A stretch of DNA of 64,000 nucleotides from Mariaggregatimicrobium sp964498785. GTDB taxonomy: Bacteria > Zhuqueibacterota > Zhuqueibacteria > Thermofontimicrobiales > Thiofontviventaceae. Positions 33,583 to 42,489 of the stretch are shown piece by piece (positions within the stretch are counted from its first letter, which is position 1; each line of letters opens with the position of its first letter). The translations under genes were made by a program, and so were the position numbers. Location of the stretch: assembly GCA_964498785.1 (NCBI GenBank), contig CAZCJL010000010.1, positions 1 to 64,000 on the forward strand, in the 5' to 3' direction. The notes below the pieces were generated by a model. That model did no database searches, was not told the origin of the DNA, and saw nothing but the letters and a program-made list of their open reading frames with translations.

Positions 33583-34120
33583 GCATTCGGTGCCCCGTGG
33601 TCACCAGGACCTGAGCGACCTGCGGCCTGCAAAGCGGGAGGAGCTCAGCCCCTCCCCCAAGCGCCTGGATCCTGAGAAGCGCTGGTTCTTCCCGGCCCTT
33701 GCCTACTGCATGGTGGGCCTGGACCGAAGTCTCTTCGCCCTTTTCGAGTCGCAGCTCTGCGCCGAAGTCCGGGTGACGACCTACAAGACCCCGAGCCCCG
33801 TGTCCCTGCTGACGAATGTCGATGTCAGCGACCAGCCGTGGTTCCACCTGGTGCAGGGCATCGACCGGGGCATGGGTCAGGCCTTTGTCGACTTCATCGA
33901 GACCTTCCGCTTTCGCGGCAAGGACGAGGAGTGGTCGCTGGGCTCGCGACTGACGCGGATCGCTGATCCGTTCGCCGAGGGTGACGAGCGCGTCGGGCAT
34001 GAGGTGGTATTCCTCCTGCCCGTGAATCTCACGCAGGGCCGACAGGTGGCGATGGTCCGGCCTCCGGGCCTGCATCTCGCTACCCCGGTGCTCGGCGTGC
34101 GCGAGGTCACCCAGTCGTGA
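33503..34120 (+). CDS. Unknown 205-residue protein
   Basis: The ATG at 33503 with GGGAG upstream is chosen over an in-frame ATG at 33428 that lies deeper in the previous gene. Soluble protein with WFFPALAYCMVGLDRSLF and repeated beta-like segments; no motif recognised. The stop overlaps the next GTG start. Confidence 0.6.
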   Translation: MDDLFKTPAQITNPVEAREANQILSREHSVPRGHQDLSDLRPAKREELSPSPKRLDPEKRWFFPALAYCMVGLDRSLFALFESQLCAEVRVTTYKTPSPVSLLTNVDVSDQPWFHLVQGIDRGMGQAFVDFIETFRFRGKDEEWSLGSRLTRIADPFAEGDERVGHEVVFLLPVNLTQGRQVAMVRPPGLHLATPVLGVREVTQS

Positions 34121-34446
34121 CACCGCGGCTCCGACTGACGCGGGCGTTGGGCGGCAGCCCGAAGTCCGTGAGCTTCGGGGGCGTTGGACCGCTCAAGCTG
34201 GGCGACCAGCGGACCTACGAGCGGTACTTCGCTTTCGCCGTGGCCGAGGGTGCCCGCCCGCGGGTCTTCGACTACGACACGGACGCCGATGGGCTGGAGG
34301 CCGTCTCCAACCTCATCAGATCAGAGGAGGTGCTGGCCGTCGTCCGCGGTCGCGCAGCACAGTTCGCAGAGCTGTCGGTGGTCGAGATGTCCATCGGCGG
34401 CCGTCGCCTGAGCCACCGCCTGAACGTCAAAGAGCAGAGGTGGTAG
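34117..34446 (+). CDS. Unknown 109-residue protein
   Basis: GTG start overlapping the previous stop (GTGA). A basic N-terminus is followed by alternating strands and helices; no motif recognised. It ends directly before the next ATG. Confidence 0.6.
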   Translation: MTPRLRLTRALGGSPKSVSFGGVGPLKLGDQRTYERYFAFAVAEGARPRVFDYDTDADGLEAVSNLIRSEEVLAVVRGRAAQFAELSVVEMSIGGRRLSHRLNVKEQRW

Positions 34447-34911
34447 ATGGCGAAGCGCAAAGCTCCGAAGAAGGTGCGGGTGTACTTCGAGGGCGACAGG
34501 GGCCTGATCGAGTACGTGCCGCGAGCGCCATCTGATCTCCGCCCGGAGCTCGAGCGGGTTCAGGCCGACATTCGGCTGACGCTTCGCATCCTGCACCGCG
34601 CACGACGATACAGGCACGTGGCCGTCTCGACGGCCAGGTTCCAGCTCGAGAACTGCCTGCGGGACACCCCGGCCGGCGCGAGCGACGAGTGGCTGGCCGA
34701 CGAGATCGCTCGGCTGAGCTACGTGATGGAGGATACGTTGGGTATCCTGAATCGACTCAAGCATTCGCGGATGCACTACCTGGAGGAGGCGCGCTTCCGT
34801 CTGACCTACGGCCAGACGCCGAAGAAGCGTGACCCGCCGGGTGCCGCGAAACGAAAGGGAACGAGTGGGTCATTTGATCCTGAAGGGGAAGGTGCTGGAG
34901 AGGACGGGTAA
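34447..34911 (+). CDS. Unknown 154-residue helical protein
   Basis: The start codon follows the preceding stop without a gap. Mostly helical, Arg-rich, with basic ends (AKRKAPKKVRVYFEG) and an acidic last ten residues. Its last 47 nt overlap the next gene. Function unknown. Confidence 0.6.
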   Translation: MAKRKAPKKVRVYFEGDRGLIEYVPRAPSDLRPELERVQADIRLTLRILHRARRYRHVAVSTARFQLENCLRDTPAGASDEWLADEIARLSYVMEDTLGILNRLKHSRMHYLEEARFRLTYGQTPKKRDPPGAAKRKGTSGSFDPEGEGAGEDG

Positions 34912-35509
34912 CCCGCCGTTCCTCCTCCCGGCCGACGAGCTGCCCTTTGAGCTCCTCGCCCACCTGGCAATGAGCCAGCCGGGTGACGAGATATTCATCG
35001 GCGACCTGGCCCAGGGCTGGGATCTCGCTGACAAGAAGCGGCTGCAGGCAGCGTACCAGGCTGGGCGCAGCCGGTCGGAAAGTGTGTGGCGAGCCTACTG
35101 CGCGCACGTCCTGAAGTGGGCGTCGATCCTCAATGGCGACAACCGCTGGAAGCTCACGGACTTCGAGGTGGTCTACGAGGCTCAGATCGACAGCTGCTAC
35201 TGCCATCGGGTGATCGTGACCAACGCCAACGTCCGATTCGCGGAGGCCCCGCGCGGTCTCCTGACCTTCGCCGAGTTCGACTGGCACTACGGCATCAACA
35301 TCGTCAACCATCTCGAGGCCTACAAGTCGCAGCGGGTGGCTGAGATCGACGAGGTTCTGCGGCACATCCAGGCACAGCTGACCTGCCGAGAGGTCCCGGT
35401 CATCACGCTGGAGGGCTCGGTCGGACAGACCAAGGTCACGGTCCTGGAGTCCATGGAACGCGATCTCTGGCGCCTGCCACAGGGCTACAAGCTGCTGGAC
35501 GGCGATTGA
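34865..35509 (+). CDS. Unknown 214-residue protein
   Basis: GTG start with AAGGGA upstream; an earlier in-frame GTG at 34829 is possible. Contains FEVVYEAQIDSCYCHRVIVTN and AEFDWHYGINIVNHLEAY, no known motif. A promoter candidate follows in the 63-nt gap to the next gene. Confidence 0.6.
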   Translation: MGHLILKGKVLERTGNPPFLLPADELPFELLAHLAMSQPGDEIFIGDLAQGWDLADKKRLQAAYQAGRSRSESVWRAYCAHVLKWASILNGDNRWKLTDFEVVYEAQIDSCYCHRVIVTNANVRFAEAPRGLLTFAEFDWHYGINIVNHLEAYKSQRVAEIDEVLRHIQAQLTCREVPVITLEGSVGQTKVTVLESMERDLWRLPQGYKLLDGD

Positions 35510-35525
35510 CATCGACACTAGGTTC

Positions 35526-35553
35526 TTGCAAGATGAGGGCCTGAAGATACGAA
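35526..35553 (+). promoter_or_regulatory. Candidate sigma70-type promoter
   Basis: TTGCAA (35526-35531), 16 nt, TACGAA, in the intergenic gap before the ATG at 35573. The context GGTTCTTGC is shared with the promoter candidate at 45853. TTGCAA is part of the palindrome CTTGCAAG. Confidence 0.4.
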
Positions 35554-35572
35554 ACAGTCACAAGGAGCCACC

Positions 35573-35893
35573 ATGGCGGAAACCACCCCCGGCGTCGGGA
35601 CCCAGTTCAAGTTCAAGGTCATCGCGCCCCAGTCCTTCGAGCAGGCCAGCTTCATGATCACGGTCCGCATCGAGGTGCCGGACAAGAAGCAGTCCGAGTG
35701 CACGAGGGTCCTGCACTACATCCGGAACGCCCAGATCAAGGACGACCTGATGAACAGCTGGATCCGCGAGAACGCAGCCGGCTACGGCATGGAGATCAAG
35801 GGCGGCCCGCGTCCGGTCTTCGAGAATGAGGCTGACCGCAGTTCGCCGGTCGTGGCCTACGAGCAGGACTTCAAGCTCACGAGGCCCATCTGA
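35573..35893 (+). CDS. Unknown 106-residue protein
   Basis: Good ribosome site (AAGGAG, 6 nt). Begins a probable new transcription unit after the promoter candidate. Beta-rich N-terminal half, helical centre (VLHYIRNAQIKDDLMNSWI); no motif recognised. Confidence 0.65.
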   Translation: MAETTPGVGTQFKFKVIAPQSFEQASFMITVRIEVPDKKQSECTRVLHYIRNAQIKDDLMNSWIRENAAGYGMEIKGGPRPVFENEADRSSPVVAYEQDFKLTRPI

Positions 35894-35910
35894 CCTCGAG
35901 GAGGTGAGCG

Positions 35911-36342
35911 GTGAATCAGCCCACCTTCACACCAGATCCTGTCCTCAAGGTCCTGATGGACCTGAACCTGACGGACATGGAGATGGAGTTCCGCGGTACC
36001 CTTCAGAACACCGCCCGGAATCCCGACCAACCCACGCACCGCGACCTGGTCCTTGCGACGGTCGCCGTGCTCATGCAGAGGGGAGGACAGGCGTGGCCAG
36101 TCATCCTGTGCGCGCTGAACGTCCTCCGCGAGCGGACCGACGAGCAGCTTCAGGCGGGAGACACGGTCGCGATCGTCAACGGCGACCGCCTGATCCTGCC
36201 GGGACCGGAGGACCGGACGGTCCGACAGTTCGACATCAATACCATGCGCGAGATCGGAGAGGTAGACGTCCCATCGCTGGTGATGACAATCTACTCCCTG
36301 GCAGGCACATGGAAGATGCTCGAAAGGTCCGTGAACCGCTGA
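35911..36342 (+). CDS. Unknown 143-residue protein
   Basis: GTG start preceded by GAGGAGGTGAGCG. Helical N-terminal part and a strand-rich centre (DTVAIVNGDRLILPG). The 3' end overlaps the RusA-like gene by 34 nt. No known family. Confidence 0.6.
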   Translation: MNQPTFTPDPVLKVLMDLNLTDMEMEFRGTLQNTARNPDQPTHRDLVLATVAVLMQRGGQAWPVILCALNVLRERTDEQLQAGDTVAIVNGDRLILPGPEDRTVRQFDINTMREIGEVDVPSLVMTIYSLAGTWKMLERSVNR

Positions 36343-36860
36343 AGTCGAAGTGCCCCTCCTGCGGGAGGGAGCACACAGCCCCCACGCTGGACAAGCTCGT
36401 CGGCCTGATCCGTGCCTGCTGCAAGCAGCAGTCCTCAGGCCGGCTTGCTGCCCAGCCCCAGGCACAGCCCACGGCGCCCCTGACCCTGCCGGTGGAGCTG
36501 CGCTTCGACCGGCAGGTCCTCAGCCAGAACCAGACGTCCTACGCGCACTGGTCCCGGCACCACAAGGACAAGAAGGACTGGATCTCCCGTGTCTCGACGA
36601 TCGGGAGGACTCTGGTCGGCCGGCGCTTCGGCTACTCGAGGTGGCGGCTTGTCCGCCGCTACTGCCCGCCGAAGCGCGAGTACGACCACGCGAACCTGGT
36701 CGGGGGAGCCAAGCCGCTGATCGACTGCCTGGTCGACTGCGGCATCATTCCCGACGACAAGCCGGCCCACTTCTTCTGCGACTATGATCAGGAGCCGGGG
36801 GACCGGGATGAAACCCTCCTGATTCTGGAAGAGGTGGCTGATGAGCATCCGGCCGCTTAG
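36309..36860 (+). CDS. rusA: RusA-like Holliday junction resolvase
   Basis: A 183-residue protein. The C-terminal half carries YDHANLVGGAKPLIDCL followed by CGIIPDDKPAHFF, matching the RusA pattern D-x-x-NL-x-K-x-x-xD-x-L and GIIxDD with its catalytic acidic residues. An N-terminal CPSC...ACC zinc-like element is additional to classical RusA (about 120 aa). It cuts four-way junctions and is the natural partner of the RuvB and RuvA genes that follow with short overlaps. Start ATG lies inside the preceding gene. Confidence 0.82.
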   Translation: MEDARKVREPLKSKCPSCGREHTAPTLDKLVGLIRACCKQQSSGRLAAQPQAQPTAPLTLPVELRFDRQVLSQNQTSYAHWSRHHKDKKDWISRVSTIGRTLVGRRFGYSRWRLVRRYCPPKREYDHANLVGGAKPLIDCLVDCGIIPDDKPAHFFCDYDQEPGDRDETLLILEEVADEHPAA

Positions 36861-37797
36861 CTTCGACGACTTCAACGGCCAGCCGGAAGTCGTCCGCAAC
36901 CTGGAGGTGGCAGTCCGTTCGGCGATCCGCCAGCAGGCGCCCCTCGCCCACATGCTGTTCGCCGGCCCGGCCGGTCTCGGCAAGACGACCCTGGCCATGG
37001 CCGTGCTGCCGGCGGAGCTCGAGTGCGCCTGCCGCGCGGTGAACTGCGCGGCGATCGAGAAGGCTCAGGACCTGACCAAGGTCCTGTCGACGGTCAAGGA
37101 GCACGAGATCCTCTTTCTCGACGAGCTCCACGCCCTGATCCCCGCAGCCCGTGAGCACCTGCTGACCGCGATGGAGGACCGAAGGCTCTCCGTCCGCATC
37201 GGCGACGGTGACCAGGCGAACGTGATCGAGGTCGAGATACCCGAGTTCACGGTGATCGGGGCGACCACCCGCCAAGGCCTGCTGGACGGGCCGCTGCGTT
37301 CGCGATTCCGGCACGTCCACACCCTGGAGCCGTATGACGACGGGGCGATGTCCAAGATCATCTGGTGGCATGCCGACGCCCGCAACGCGATCGTCGACCC
37401 GAAGCCCACCGAGCTCCTCCTGGGCCCGGCCCACGGTGTGGCTCGCCGAGCGGTGAACCTGCTCGAGGCGTGCATCGACTCGTACTTCGGCCAGAAGGAC
37501 GAACCCGGGTGCATGGACACGGCGATGATCGGCGAGGCCCTGATTCAGGAGACGCTCGACCGCCTGGGCTATGTCGGCCCCTTCGACCGCCAGGAGTGGC
37601 GGTACCTCGACTTCCTGCGGAAGCAGGATAGGCCGGTCGGCGTCAAGACCCTGTCCGCGGCCCTGGACGAGACCAGTGCGACGATCGAGGAGGTCTACGA
37701 GCCGTGGCTGCTGCGCGGCGGCCTGATCGCCAAGCAGGCCAACGGTCGCGAGATCACGGCCCTCGGCCGCTTTGAGATGACCAGGCTGGAGGTTTGA
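36841..37797 (+). CDS. ruvB: RuvB-like Holliday junction branch-migration ATPase
   Basis: A 318-residue AAA+ protein. N-terminus IRPLSFDDFNGQPEVVRNL, Walker A GPAGLGKTT (42-50), Walker B LFLDELHAL (91-99), sensor GATTRQGLLDGPLRSRF (140-156) and a C-terminal winged-helix-like part with LDRLGYVG. These are bacterial RuvB hallmarks, in normal order and near-normal length. RuvB motors move Holliday junctions with RuvA. A ruvB gene is rare in phages. It overlaps the RusA-like gene by 20 nt and the RuvA gene by 1 nt (TGATG). Confidence 0.92.
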   Translation: MSIRPLSFDDFNGQPEVVRNLEVAVRSAIRQQAPLAHMLFAGPAGLGKTTLAMAVLPAELECACRAVNCAAIEKAQDLTKVLSTVKEHEILFLDELHALIPAAREHLLTAMEDRRLSVRIGDGDQANVIEVEIPEFTVIGATTRQGLLDGPLRSRFRHVHTLEPYDDGAMSKIIWWHADARNAIVDPKPTELLLGPAHGVARRAVNLLEACIDSYFGQKDEPGCMDTAMIGEALIQETLDRLGYVGPFDRQEWRYLDFLRKQDRPVGVKTLSAALDETSATIEEVYEPWLLRGGLIAKQANGREITALGRFEMTRLEV

Positions 37798-38396
37798 TGA
37801 GCGGACCTATCGCATATCTCGAGGGCGAGGTCATCGCCGAGCATCCTGCGGTGGTGGTGGCCCTCACCCGGGGCGGTGTGGCGTACGAGGTGATCACCCA
37901 GGGTGCGTTCCAGACGGAGGGCAGTGTCGGGCTCTGGATCTGGCACGTGGTCAGTGCCGGCGACAACTCTCAGAAGCTCTTCGGCTTCCAGACGCGGGAT
38001 GAGGTGGTGTGGGCGCGGTCCCTGGCGACCGTCAACGGCATCGGACCGACGACAGCCGCCTCAGCCATTCACTTCGCGGGTCTGAAACGCGTGGTCCAGG
38101 CCATAGTTGATGGCCGGCCGGCCGATCTGCAGAAGGCGGTCAAGGGGCTCGGCAAGAAGGGCTCCGAGAACATCGTGAACGCCCTGCGTGACGAAGCACG
38201 CAGGTACGTCGAACAGACCAACTTGACTTCGCTCTCCGCGCCGGAATCGTCACGCGCCCGCGACCTGACGAGTGCTCTCGAGGCTCTCGGTCACAGCGCT
38301 GACCCCGAACGCGTAGAGCAGGTGATCTCTGCCCACCCCGAAGAGTCGGTGGGGAAGCTGACCAGACTCTACCTTGAAAGATACCAGGATAGTTGA
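37797..38396 (+). CDS. ruvA: RuvA-like Holliday junction-binding protein
   Basis: A 199-residue protein. N-terminal OB-like domain (IAYLEGEVIAEHPAVVV), then two helix-hairpin-helix motifs VNGIGPTTAASAI and VKGLGKKGSENIV, then a C-terminal UBA-like helical domain that contacts RuvB. Length matches bacterial RuvA. The start overlaps the RuvB stop, and the stop overlaps the next ATG. Gene order RuvB-RuvA is reversed compared with most bacteria. Confidence 0.9.
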   Translation: MSGPIAYLEGEVIAEHPAVVVALTRGGVAYEVITQGAFQTEGSVGLWIWHVVSAGDNSQKLFGFQTRDEVVWARSLATVNGIGPTTAASAIHFAGLKRVVQAIVDGRPADLQKAVKGLGKKGSENIVNALRDEARRYVEQTNLTSLSAPESSRARDLTSALEALGHSADPERVEQVISAHPEESVGKLTRLYLERYQDS

Positions 38397-38614
38397 TGCC
38401 CCGCTGCCTGCATACCCGCATCCGCGAAGCTCTCGAAGAGGACGCGGATCAGTTCGATCCACGCCATCTCGAGGCTGTGATGCGAGCCCGCAAGGTCCAG
38501 GTCGAGAAGCTCGACCGACAAGCCCTCCAGGAGGAGGTCGATTTCACGAGGGTGGCAGTCACCCTGATCGGACGGGACAAGGCCGAGGAGATGGCCAAGT
38601 CCCTCGACCTGTGA
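38396..38614 (+). CDS. Unknown 72-residue helical protein
   Basis: ATG overlapping the RuvA stop (TGATG). Highly charged helical protein with no recognised motif; coupled to the Ruv cluster. Confidence 0.55.
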   Translation: MPRCLHTRIREALEEDADQFDPRHLEAVMRARKVQVEKLDRQALQEEVDFTRVAVTLIGRDKAEEMAKSLDL

Positions 38615-38624
38615 AAGGAGCGCC

Positions 38625-39017
38625 ATGCACGTCGTGGTCTCCGGCACCGGCTATCGACCCGTAGTGGTCAAGGCGGTGTTGACGGTGCACCTGGCCCACA
38701 CAGTGGCCGAGGCGTTCACCGGCGAGTTCGACGAAGGGCGTGCTTTGCACCATGCGCTGCGCGAGGCCTTCCTCGGCTTCGGCCCCTTCGATCATTATTG
38801 CGTGGACATGACGCTGAGCGACATGTTCTACCTGACGTTTGGTAACGCGCCGGGTCCGATTCTGGACTACCGGGGGGTGGCAGCCCGTCTGTCCAACCCG
38901 GTCGCCGGCCTGTACCTGCACACAGCCGAGCCGGTGCGCCCGGGTCGAATCAGCCCGGCCAAGCCCCGGCCGCACTTCATCGGCGGCACGGAGGAGAACC
39001 CGAATGAGCGAGCATGA
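38625..39017 (+). CDS. Unknown 130-residue protein
   Basis: Ribosome site AAGGAG before the ATG. A strand-rich N-terminus (MHVVVSGTGYRPVVVKAVL) and FGPFDHYCVDMTLSDMFY in the centre. The C-terminus overlaps the next gene by 14 nt. No family recognised. Confidence 0.6.
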   Translation: MHVVVSGTGYRPVVVKAVLTVHLAHTVAEAFTGEFDEGRALHHALREAFLGFGPFDHYCVDMTLSDMFYLTFGNAPGPILDYRGVAARLSNPVAGLYLHTAEPVRPGRISPAKPRPHFIGGTEENPNERA

Positions 39018-40353
39018 CGAGCAGGACGCTGAGCGTCCGAACATCAACAGCCGGCTCGAGGAGCAGATTGCGGAGGAGGCCCAGAAGGCCTTCGCCTCGA
39101 TCCCCGACCAGCACAAGCCGCACGCCCGGGCCGCCCGCAACCAGCTGTTCAACTGGCTGACTCAGCTCGAGGCCGTGGTCCAGGACCCGAAGCTCGTGGT
39201 GACCGACGAGATGGCCAACCACGTGGCGAACGCCTTCGAGCAGGCGACGACCAAGGCCGGCGCGGTTGGCGCGGGCGGTGCGACGGGCTGGGGCAAGATG
39301 CTCCGGGCCTGGCGCATGCTGAAGGACGACGACCAGCTCAACCTGATACGCTGGCTGCTCTGTGCGTTCGTCGGGCGTTACGCGCAGGGCGCGATGGCCG
39401 TCAGCCGGTCGAACGACGTCCTGTTCTGGGACCACACCGGCTTCTTCGTCGACGGCGGAATCCGCGCGGTCTTTGCCAAGGCCGGCAACCGCCCGTACCA
39501 GCCGATCGGCTACGACGACGACACCCACTTCATCGGCACCGAAGGCTCGCAGAGCCTGTGGGTCCGGCAGTGGGGCATGGCCCTGGTCCTGCCGTGGGCT
39601 CCGCCGTTCAAGGTGGAGAAGCACGAGCTCGAGGAGATGGGTGTCGAGGAGGGCACGACGGCCGAGGTCACCGACCGCGAGCGGGCGAAGATCGTCGACG
39701 AGATGGAGGCCTTCGAGCAGTTCCTCTTCGACTACGCCAAGGCCGGCGACGACCAACCGATGAAGGACGGGCTGGAGGACGGGTTCCGCGAGGTCACCCT
39801 TCGTCTGGCGCGTGCCCGTCTGCCGCGGCTGGACCGGGTATTCGAGAGCCAGTTCGACGCTCACCCGGAGCACGGGCCGGATCTGGAGAATGTCGAGGTG
39901 CAGCAGCTGGCTGCCGTCTGCCTTGAGTTCTTCCGAGCGACCCTCGACTCTGATGACGTGCGTCGGGAGCAGGAGGCTCACACGCTCTTCGTGCAGGACG
40001 AGCGGGCCGGCCGTCGGCAGCTCGTCAGGCATGCGCTCGAGCGCCTGTCCCCGCTCATCCCGCCGGAGGGCGCGGATGGCGACGGGGAGGCGATGAAGGA
40101 GGCGTTGGACCAGCTCCGGCTGGCGATGCCCGACATGAGCGCCGAGCTCAGCCGCATGCGTGAGGCCATGCCCGAGACCACTGTGCTCGAGGCCGTGCAG
40201 GCGATGATGCTCTGGCTGCAGAAGGAATTGGACGAGCTGTCCCCGGCGCCGGCGGAAACCGGCGGAGAAGAAGCGACTGATGACCAAGGAAGCCGAGAGG
40301 ACGGAGACGACCTCGAAGACGCCGACGGACGGGGTGACGACGAGGCTGGTTGA
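39004..40353 (+). CDS. Unknown 449-residue protein with acidic tail
   Basis: Ribosome site GGAGGAG before ATG 39004. Helical N-terminal region, a central FWDHTGFFVDGGIRAVF segment, long helices to residue 400 and a Glu/Asp/Gly-rich tail of about 30 residues. The 3' end overlaps the next gene by 74 nt. No membrane helix or enzyme motif is evident. Confidence 0.6.
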   Translation: MSEHDEQDAERPNINSRLEEQIAEEAQKAFASIPDQHKPHARAARNQLFNWLTQLEAVVQDPKLVVTDEMANHVANAFEQATTKAGAVGAGGATGWGKMLRAWRMLKDDDQLNLIRWLLCAFVGRYAQGAMAVSRSNDVLFWDHTGFFVDGGIRAVFAKAGNRPYQPIGYDDDTHFIGTEGSQSLWVRQWGMALVLPWAPPFKVEKHELEEMGVEEGTTAEVTDRERAKIVDEMEAFEQFLFDYAKAGDDQPMKDGLEDGFREVTLRLARARLPRLDRVFESQFDAHPEHGPDLENVEVQQLAAVCLEFFRATLDSDDVRREQEAHTLFVQDERAGRRQLVRHALERLSPLIPPEGADGDGEAMKEALDQLRLAMPDMSAELSRMREAMPETTVLEAVQAMMLWLQKELDELSPAPAETGGEEATDDQGSREDGDDLEDADGRGDDEAG

Positions 40354-40678
40354 GGCCAGCGCGACGTACGCCGCCCGCAGCCACAGTCACACGATCGAGG
40401 CGCTGTTGGAGGGCGACACGTCGACCGGCGTCAGGCTCAACCTCCGCGCCTACGGCAATGAGGACCACGCGGTAGCCGTGGAGAAGAAGACCAAGCTCCA
40501 GCTCTTGGCGCTCTTCAGCGGCCTGACGCTCCAGGAGGCGTACGCCCTTCGCGAGTGCCTGGACGCGATCAACGCCCAGCCGTTCCTCTGGCTGGTGCAG
40601 GCGGCCAGTGCCGAGCCGGACCCCGTGATGCCGGAGATCACGCCGCTGCCCGCGGTCGACCCTCCGGGAGCCAAGTGA
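40280..40678 (+). CDS. Unknown 132-residue protein
   Basis: Starts within the acidic tail of the previous gene in another frame. Thr-rich N-terminus, a hydrophobic helical centre (LQLLALFSGLTLQEAYALREC) and a Pro-rich end. Function unknown. Confidence 0.55.
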   Translation: MTKEAERTETTSKTPTDGVTTRLVEASATYAARSHSHTIEALLEGDTSTGVRLNLRAYGNEDHAVAVEKKTKLQLLALFSGLTLQEAYALRECLDAINAQPFLWLVQAASAEPDPVMPEITPLPAVDPPGAK

Positions 40679-41061
40679 AGTCGAGCGGGGTGCCGCTGGT
40701 CGATCGGGTGGTCGATGACGCCCGTGACCTGCTGCTGACCGGGTCCGTGCTGTATGTCGATCATCGGCATCCGGCGCTGGCTCGGTCGCAGGGCAGGGAC
40801 TCGCTGGTCCACCGGCTGGCCGAGCGGCACAAGATCCTGCCGACGCGGGTCGTCACCCTGCTGCGGGCCGGGGGCTTCTCGCCCCGCCAGGCTGTGCGCT
40901 GGTGGTCGGACCTCGGGCGGCCGGTCCGCGAGTGCCCGGTCGTCGGGCCGCGGGGCAGCCCCCGCCTGACGAAGGAGGACCGGGAGCGCCGACGGGCGTT
41001 GTTCGGCGCTGTACGAGCGGCCTACGGGCAGCATCATGCACTCAGGGAGGACGACCGATGA
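40675..41061 (+). CDS. Unknown 128-residue basic protein
   Basis: GTG start overlapping the previous stop. Arg-rich and helical (HRLAERHKILPTRVVTLLRAGGFSPRQAVRWW), with a helix-turn-helix-like look but no confident match; possibly nucleic-acid binding. Confidence 0.55.
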   Translation: MKSSGVPLVDRVVDDARDLLLTGSVLYVDHRHPALARSQGRDSLVHRLAERHKILPTRVVTLLRAGGFSPRQAVRWWSDLGRPVRECPVVGPRGSPRLTKEDRERRRALFGAVRAAYGQHHALREDDR

Positions 41062-41519
41062 TTCCCCACTGTCTGAACTGCACGCGCAAGCACCTGGCCT
41101 ACGCCGAGACCCTGATGGGCGAAGCGTGCATGGGTTACCCGGACCACGCCGACCTGGCGATCGGGGAGCTGCATGCGGCCGAACTCGAGATGCTGGAGAA
41201 GTATCCGGACATCGCCCAGCGCATCCGCCAGGAGCGCCTGAACTACGAAGAGGCGATCGACGCCTGGGAACCTTGGGGCTACCACGTCCCGATTCTGGAG
41301 CTCTTGGGCCTGGTCCGCGAACAGCGGGCGCGACTCGATGGAGTCGACACGGTCATAGAGCTCGATGACAACCCACTACCCGTCGGAGACGACGATGAAC
41401 TTCAAGAACATCCCGCCGGTGACGTTCAGGATGCTGAAGCAGTTCCTGACGCTCGGCGCGCCCCTCTGGAGCCTCATGTACCTGCAGCGCAAGGTGGAGG
41501 ACGAGCCCCAGACCACTGA
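41058..41519 (+). CDS. Small conserved phage protein (CLNCTRKHLAYAETLMGEA type)
   Basis: Begins PHCLNCTRKHLAYAETLMGE, followed by a helical core with GYPDHADLAIGELHAAELEM. I recognise this N-terminus from small phage proteins of unknown function. The 153-residue frame overlaps the next gene by 125 nt, and its acidic C-terminal 45 residues are probably non-conserved. Confidence 0.6.
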   Translation: MIPHCLNCTRKHLAYAETLMGEACMGYPDHADLAIGELHAAELEMLEKYPDIAQRIRQERLNYEEAIDAWEPWGYHVPILELLGLVREQRARLDGVDTVIELDDNPLPVGDDDELQEHPAGDVQDAEAVPDARRAPLEPHVPAAQGGGRAPDH

Positions 41520-42231
41520 GTCGCTGATGCGCGACGTCCTGTCCTGGGCAGTCTTCGACCCGGCCCGGGTTCTGACCCAGGTCGCGATCCTCGACTTCCC
41601 CCGGCGCTCCGGCAAGGACTACAGCGCCGCCGCAGCCCGCGAGACGCTGCCCGTCATCCTGAAGCATGAGTGGGATCGAGTGGTGCTCCAGGCGGAGTCC
41701 GCGCGAAGCCAGCCGTGGGTTGCCACGCTCATGAAGCTCGAGGACAGCAGGCTGATGATTCCGGCCGACGCGTCGTGGGCTCCGAAGGAAGAGGAGGACG
41801 CGAACAAGCGCCTCCAGCTGTCGGCCACGCCGCAGCTGATCGCTGGCTGTCTGCCTCACAGCTCGTCGCCCAGGCCCAAAGCCGTCCTCGCCGTCAAGTC
41901 CGTGCCCAAGCTCCACGGCTGGCAGGGGCTGGTCCGAAAGACCGGCTGGGATCTCGAGGTGACGTTCGACACGATCGCCGCCGGCCTGTTCGACCAGGAG
42001 CACGAGGGCGAGCCGTCCTACCTGACGACCTTCCCCTACCTTCTCCTGGTCGAGGAGAAGCATCCTCACCGCACGCAGCTGGTCGAGGTTGGCGCGGCGC
42101 ATGTCGTCGCTACCATGCTCCGCCGCCTCTGGCGGGCGGTCGAGCGGGGCGATGAGTGGGAGGATCTGCACGAGCCCCCGATCGTCTTCAACGCCGGCCA
42201 CACCGATGACCGGCTGAACCAGCTGGCCTGA
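41395..42231 (+). CDS. Unknown 278-residue protein
   Basis: ATG 41395 has GGAG at a good distance; an in-frame ATG at 41365 is an alternative. N-terminus NFKNIPPVTFRMLKQFLTLG; later LLLVEEKHPHRTQLVEVGAAH. No known motif; predicted soluble alpha/beta protein. Followed by palindrome copy 5. Confidence 0.6.
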   Translation: MNFKNIPPVTFRMLKQFLTLGAPLWSLMYLQRKVEDEPQTTESLMRDVLSWAVFDPARVLTQVAILDFPRRSGKDYSAAAARETLPVILKHEWDRVVLQAESARSQPWVATLMKLEDSRLMIPADASWAPKEEEDANKRLQLSATPQLIAGCLPHSSSPRPKAVLAVKSVPKLHGWQGLVRKTGWDLEVTFDTIAAGLFDQEHEGEPSYLTTFPYLLLVEEKHPHRTQLVEVGAAHVVATMLRRLWRAVERGDEWEDLHEPPIVFNAGHTDDRLNQLA

Positions 42232-42234
42232 TTC

Positions 42235-42248
42235 TGTCCGCGCGGACA
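42235..42248. repeat. Dispersed palindrome TGTCCGCGCGGACA, copy 5
   Basis: Perfect copy 13 nt before the ATG of the next gene, directly upstream of its AAAGGAAG ribosome site. Confidence 0.75.
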
Positions 42249-42261
42249 CAAAGGAAGAGCC

Positions 42262-42486
42262 ATGCCGACACTCGGCAACAAGAATAGGATCCCGGTCACC
42301 TTGGCCATGCGCGATCAGCTCGAGCAGCTCTGTGACCTGGATTCGTCGGAGGTCCGGATCAGCGAGAAGGACCTCGAGTTCATCGACTCGCTGACCCGGC
42401 AGGTCGAGAAGAAGGAACGTGCGACGATCAGCGCTAAGCAGGCCGACTGGCTGCGGAGCTGCGTGGAACGATACTTGGAGGAGTGA
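42262..42486 (+). CDS. Unknown 74-residue protein
   Basis: Ribosome site AAAGGAAGAGCC before the ATG, immediately after palindrome copy 5. Helical, charged protein ending SCVERYLEE; no family recognised. Confidence 0.6.
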   Translation: MPTLGNKNRIPVTLAMRDQLEQLCDLDSSEVRISEKDLEFIDSLTRQVEKKERATISAKQADWLRSCVERYLEE

Positions 42487-42489
42487 GCC

